NCBI GenBank assembly: GCA_027031325.1
Contig: JALVRI010000465.1
Location: 1 to 10,931 of the forward strand
Source of the DNA: Desulfobacteraceae bacterium
GTDB lineage: Bacteria; Desulfobacterota; Desulfobacteria; Desulfobacterales; Desulfosarcinaceae
DNA: 10,931 nt
Direction: 5' to 3'
This document shows positions 8,755 to 10,931 of this stretch, in pieces. The notes beneath the pieces are model-generated. The model had not been told where the DNA came from. It searched no databases and worked only from the letters and a program-made list of their open reading frames with translations. Every line of letters begins with the position of its first letter. The first letter of the stretch is position 1. Position numbers and translations under genes: made by a program.

Positions 8755-9612
8755 TCAGCGGCCTTCTTCCCAGGGTTGCAACCGTCCCGATATATCCTTT
8801 TCCATTACGAGTCGAAATCCGGTGGTGCGCAGGCGGCTGGAAGGATGACCAAAGGCCCTGTTGGCCGACCGGCAGTGGTACCCGAATTTGAACCAGCTAC
8901 CTCCTCTTCTTACACGCCAGTTGCCGTTTGGTGGGCCCTTGGGGTCCACTTGGGGGATTCCCGAATATTTGTCGTACCAGTCCTGGACCCACTCCCAGAC
9001 ATTGCCGTGCATGTCATAAAGTCCCCATTTGTTGGGAGGATAGCTCTTAACCGGTGCCGGGCCGTTCAGTGGCAGGCCCCTGGATTCAATGTATGGCTGG
9101 CAATCGTTTACTTTGGCACTGTTGGCGTACATCGCCCTGGAACAGTCGATCCGGTTTCCCCAGCTATAGGCGGTAGAGCTTCCGGCCCTGGCCGCATACT
9201 CCCATTCGGCCTCGGTCGGCAGGCGGTATCTCCATGGACCGCTAGTATTGAGCTTTTTGATGAAACGTTGAATATCGTAACAGCATACCCGGGTTACCGG
9301 CAGGTTGTCGGCCCCCCGCCAGCGCATCATCATGCCGTGGCCCATGAGCTTGCGCCACTGGCCGAGGGTGACTTCCGTTGTCTGGAGGAAAAACGGTTTT
9401 GATATCACCACCCGGTGCTGGATTTCACCCGGATCGCGGTATGGTTCGTCAGGGGGGCTTCCCATTAGAAAACTTCCGGCAGGCAGCAGCACAAATTCCA
9501 TTCCCAGCCGGTTACGGACTTTTTGAAAAGGTTCGATAGCAAGGCCGGGACTTGCAAGGGCCAAAATTAAAAGCAGCACGAATATAAAGTAACAAAACCT
9601 AGTGATTTTCAT
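8755..9612 (-). CDS. Secreted FGE-sulfatase (SUMF1/formylglycine-generating-enzyme fold) domain protein lacking the catalytic cysteine pair
   Basis: This 285-residue exported protein opens the gene train. It has an N-terminal Sec signal (hydrophobic 8-20, likely cleavage after SPGLA at 25). The FGE/SUMF fold follows: VLLPAGSFLMGS (41-52), TTEVTLGQW (78-86), LPTEAEWEYAAR (131-142), GLYDMHGNVWEW (197-208) and RRGGSW (235-240) to GFRLVM (265-270). In true formylglycine-generating enzyme two cysteines sit shortly after GGSY; here that stretch is FKFGYH with a single later Cys247 (CRSANR), which matches a non-catalytic cysteine position. Oxidation of sulfatases is therefore unlikely; a structural or ligand-binding (C-type-lectin-like) role or another enzyme activity is possible. 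Cys110, 111, 157 and 171 could form disulfides in the periplasm. GGAG lies 7 bases before ATG 9612. No sulfatase is in the window. Confidence 0.88.
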   Translation of the reverse strand: MKITRFCYFIFVLLLILALASPGLAIEPFQKVRNRLGMEFVLLPAGSFLMGSPPDEPYRDPGEIQHRVVISKPFFLQTTEVTLGQWRKLMGHGMMMRWRGADNLPVTRVCCYDIQRFIKKLNTSGPWRYRLPTEAEWEYAARAGSSTAYSWGNRIDCSRAMYANSAKVNDCQPYIESRGLPLNGPAPVKSYPPNKWGLYDMHGNVWEWVQDWYDKYSGIPQVDPKGPPNGNWRVRRGGSWFKFGYHCRSANRAFGHPSSRLRTTGFRLVMEKDISGRLQPWEEGR

Positions 9613-9619
9613 CGGGGGG

Positions 9620-9623
9620 CTCC
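9620..9623 (-). promoter_or_regulatory. Ribosome binding site of the secreted FGE-fold gene
   Basis: GGAG on the minus strand, separated by CCCCCCG (7 bases) from the ATG at 9612. Spacing is near ideal and supports this start, which also yields a complete signal peptide. Confidence 0.6.
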
Positions 9624-9683
9624 GTCAATGTTTTAGTGACAGGTCAATTGTTTGGTCGAAAAACTTTGTGAAACCTTACAGAT

Positions 9684-9713
9684 ATACTAACCATAAACTG
9701 CCGCTTACGGCAA
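9684..9713 (-). promoter_or_regulatory. Candidate sigma-70-like promoter for the minus-strand gene train
   Basis: On the minus strand TTGCCG (9708-9713) and TAGTAT (9684-9689) are 18 bases apart, about 70 bases before the first gene of the train. Matches to TTGACA and TATAAT are partial. A small inverted repeat (TGCCG/CGGCA, 9699-9712) overlaps the -35 element and could be an operator. This was read by eye without a score, so it is only a candidate. Confidence 0.25.
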
Positions 9714-9770
9714 ACAACTATTTCCGGCTTTACGTTGCAGGGCATCAGGGCCGGCAGAAGCTGAAAATTA

Positions 9771-9861
9771 TTTGGCATGTGTTCGATTGACGATGTTGCA
9801 GTTACGGTTTGCCATCATAAAAAGAGTTCTGTAAAGTTGTGATGGTTTTGGCATAGGTCCG
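9771..9861 (+). repeat. Near-identical 15-base direct repeat in the divergent intergenic region
   Basis: TTTGGCATGTGTTCG (9771-9785) and TTTGGCATAGGTCCG (9847-9861) match at 12 of 15 positions, with the first eight identical. A shorter TTTGGC recurs at 9978-9983. GGCAAAC also occurs at 9709-9715 and 9885-9891, and its inverse GTTTGCC at 9807-9813. This could be a regulator binding array or chance in a 447-base spacer. Confidence 0.3.
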
Positions 9862-9928
9862 GTTATGACCGCCAAGGACAGCCTGGCAAACGAGCCGGGA
9901 GCAAATACCTGATAAAAAGCAGTACTTG
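9847..9928 (+). other. Cluster of three potential hairpins (possible structured leader or small RNA)
   Basis: Three successive stems can be drawn. H1 (9848-9875) pairs TTGGC with GCCAA and GGTC with GACC, with a three-base bulge and a seven-base loop. H2 (9882-9899) pairs CCTGGC with GCCGGG through one G-U, around AAACGA. H3 (9902-9928) pairs CAAATAC with GTACTTG with one mismatch. No known riboswitch class is recognised and no U-tract follows. The stems could form from either strand; if plus-strand RNA, they would lie 130-210 bases upstream of the 10060 gene. Folding energy was not computed. Confidence 0.3.
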
Positions 9929-9980
9929 TTGGTGCCCTTCAATGCCAGCGGGACAAAACGCAACAGGGGTATGGGACTTT

Positions 9981-10008
9981 GGCGCCGGATATCAGGTTAT
10001 AGGGCGCC
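9981..10008. promoter_or_regulatory. Two GGCGCC palindromes 22 bases apart (candidate operator pair)
   Basis: GGCGCC occurs at 9981-9986 and 10003-10008, so the centres are 22 bases apart, close to two helical turns. They lie just upstream of the candidate plus-strand -35 element at 10015. A dimer-of-dimers regulator could bind this way; no known operator consensus was recognised. Confidence 0.25.
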
Positions 10009-10014
10009 TTGAAA

Positions 10015-10043
10015 TTGATATGTTTGAAATGTCGCCGGTTAAT
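10015..10043 (+). promoter_or_regulatory. Candidate promoter for the right-edge plus-strand gene
   Basis: TTGATA (10015-10020, five of six to TTGACA) and GTTAAT (10038-10043, four of six to TATAAT) are 17 bases apart. A start of transcription near 10050 would leave only about ten leader bases before the ATG at 10060, so if this promoter is used the upstream hairpin cluster would not be in the message. Confidence 0.25.
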
Positions 10044-10055
10044 TCCGGAATAACC
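10037..10055 (+). repeat. Imperfect inverted repeat overlapping the -10 candidate and the ribosome binding region
   Basis: GGTTAATTCC is followed directly by GGAATAACC, its reverse complement except for one extra A. The repeat covers the candidate -10 element and the only GGA (10047-10049) that could serve as Shine-Dalgarno for the ATG at 10060. It could be an operator or, in RNA, a structure hiding the ribosome binding site. Confidence 0.35.
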
Positions 10056-10059
10056 TGAA

Positions 10060-10931
10060 ATGAGCATGCCTTTCCATATTCTGGTGGTAAAACCGCCACC
10101 GCATCATCCGGCAGCCGGACTGGATTTTTTGAAGCAGGTGATGTTTGCCCTTGAAAAACTTGACCTGGAATTTGACTATTATCCGGCGGGAACTGCATTT
10201 TTCAAAGATTACCTTGCCGACGCCGAATTCATGTCAGGCAGGGGGGGCCAACAGCCCGGGGGACAATTTTGGGCAAAGGGGAAAAAATTTTTATCACAAT
10301 TATGCTCTGAAGCATTTTTCAGCCCCTGGTCCCTGGTTGAAAGCCTGCAGTGGATAGACAGGGCCCTGGATTTTCTGACGGCTGGTTCGGATAGCTGCTT
10401 GGACCGTAGGAACTTTTCCAACCACCGGATTGCCAAAGCCGGGGATCTTTACGATTTTGCAACCGATTTGCACCGGAATCCCTTTCATCATTTCAATTTA
10501 TGTTGCGGCCGTCCGGATGACCTACATCATGACGGGGTCTTATTCGTTGTAGAAACTGCCGGGCAAGCCGTGGCCGCCGCTACCCTGGCCCTGGATTGGA
10601 AATCACGCTGGCCTGGGGTACCCATGTCCATAGTAGGTACAAAGGTCCCCGGAGTATTCAATGCCGTAAGGGTTGCCGCAGAAGTCATTGATGCCCATGA
10701 TCAGGCGGCCGGAAAAAGCTCGTTGTCAAGATTGATTGCTCGGCTTGGTCCGGTCATTGAAACAGAATCGAAAATAGGTACTGTACGACAGGATCTAGAC
10801 CTTTTAAAACCACCTGGACAGGCTGTGTGTGTCCGGAACGTGATTATAGAAGCTGGACGTTACGGCAAGCTGCCTGGTGACGATGAACTTGATGATTCTT
10901 GCCCGGTGATAGTCTGGCATACATCTGGTGC
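10060..10931 (+). CDS. Unrecognised protein, possibly the N-terminal part of a B12-binding-like radical SAM protein (partial)
   Basis: An open frame of 290 codons runs from ATG 10060 to the right edge without a stop; an in-frame TAA at 10051 bounds it, and a second ATG at 10066 is possible. No signal peptide or membrane helix is seen, so the product is probably cytoplasmic. It starts with a beta-strand-like HILVVKPPPHHP (6-17), recalling ILLVNPP starts of B12-binding radical SAM proteins. Later GVLFVVETAG (159-168), then a helix and WPGVPMSIVGTKVPG (184-198), recall the end of a Rossmann-like B12 domain (A..LA..IK...P..P.V.GG..P). DxHxxG, the cobalamin-ligating motif, is absent. The visible end PVIVWHTSGA (from 282) resembles residues just before the CxxxCxxC of some radical SAM enzymes, but that motif, if present, lies outside. 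The coding region is convincing; the family is a guess. It is divergent from the gene train. Confidence 0.6.
   Translation, partial: MSMPFHILVVKPPPHHPAAGLDFLKQVMFALEKLDLEFDYYPAGTAFFKDYLADAEFMSGRGGQQPGGQFWAKGKKFLSQLCSEAFFSPWSLVESLQWIDRALDFLTAGSDSCLDRRNFSNHRIAKAGDLYDFATDLHRNPFHHFNLCCGRPDDLHHDGVLFVVETAGQAVAAATLALDWKSRWPGVPMSIVGTKVPGVFNAVRVAAEVIDAHDQAAGKSSLSRLIARLGPVIETESKIGTVRQDLDLLKPPGQAVCVRNVIIEAGRYGKLPGDDELDDSCPVIVWHTSG

Noticed and set aside
9602..9790. Plus-strand 62-codon frame crossing the start of the FGE-fold gene into the spacer.
   Set aside because: No Shine-Dalgarno, overlap with the start and ribosome binding site of a strong gene, and no recognisable protein features; spacer base composition explains it.
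9882..9905. GGCAAAC...GGGAGCAAA, faintly like the c-di-GMP-I (GEMM) aptamer.
   Set aside because: The conserved CACGCACAGGGCAAACC and GGACGCAAAGCC elements and the tetraloop-receptor helices are not present; the spacing between the two pieces is too short.
9907..9951. ACCTGAT followed by AATGCCAGCG, resembling parts of the TPP (thiamine) riboswitch.
   Set aside because: The two pieces are over 25 bases further apart than in the TPP aptamer, CTGAGA and the GGGGTGC arm are missing upstream, and neither neighbour is a thiamine gene.

Overview
The window looks like part of a Gram-negative bacterial chromosome. It carries a periplasmic lipoprotein solute receptor, a GshB-type ATP-grasp ligase and an NTT-type carrier fused to HEAT and cyclic-nucleotide domains. 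This mix fits Desulfobacterota/deltaproteobacteria-like lineages best, but that placement is inferred from gene style only. No rRNA, tRNA, CRISPR array, insertion sequence or phage gene is visible.

Positions 1-9612 are one tightly packed minus-strand gene train. In transcription order (right to left) it contains: a secreted FGE/sulfatase-modifying-fold protein (8755-9612); a 1077-residue protein with an NTT/MFS-like membrane carrier, HEAT repeats and a C-terminal cNMP-binding domain (5486-8719); a glutathione-synthetase-like ATP-grasp ligase (4448-5449); and the receptor (2710-4434), two permeases (1736-2713 and 774-1694) and first ATPase (1-772, cut by the window edge) of an Opp/Dpp-type ABC importer. 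Gaps are 35, 36, 13, -4, 41 and 1 bases, and no terminator is visible between genes, so a single polycistronic message is likely. The second ATPase (OppF/DppF type) would be expected just left of position 1.

Positions 9613-10059 are a divergent intergenic region. It holds weak promoter candidates for both directions, a run of three potential hairpins, a 15-base near-repeat, two GGCGCC palindromes two helical turns apart, and an inverted repeat just before the plus-strand start.

From 10060 to the right edge there is an uninterrupted plus-strand reading frame of 290 codons that continues out of the window. Its product is not firmly recognised. Parts of it resemble the N-terminal, B12-binding-like domain of radical SAM proteins, and the window may end just before the place where a radical SAM cysteine motif would sit.

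The working picture is peptide or amino-acid-derivative uptake by the Opp/Dpp importer, ATP-dependent amide-bond formation by the GshB-like ligase, and movement of a nucleotide-like or other solute by a carrier that may be gated by cAMP or cGMP. An exported lectin-fold-like protein completes the set. How these parts cooperate is inference; the linkage itself is seen in the sequence.
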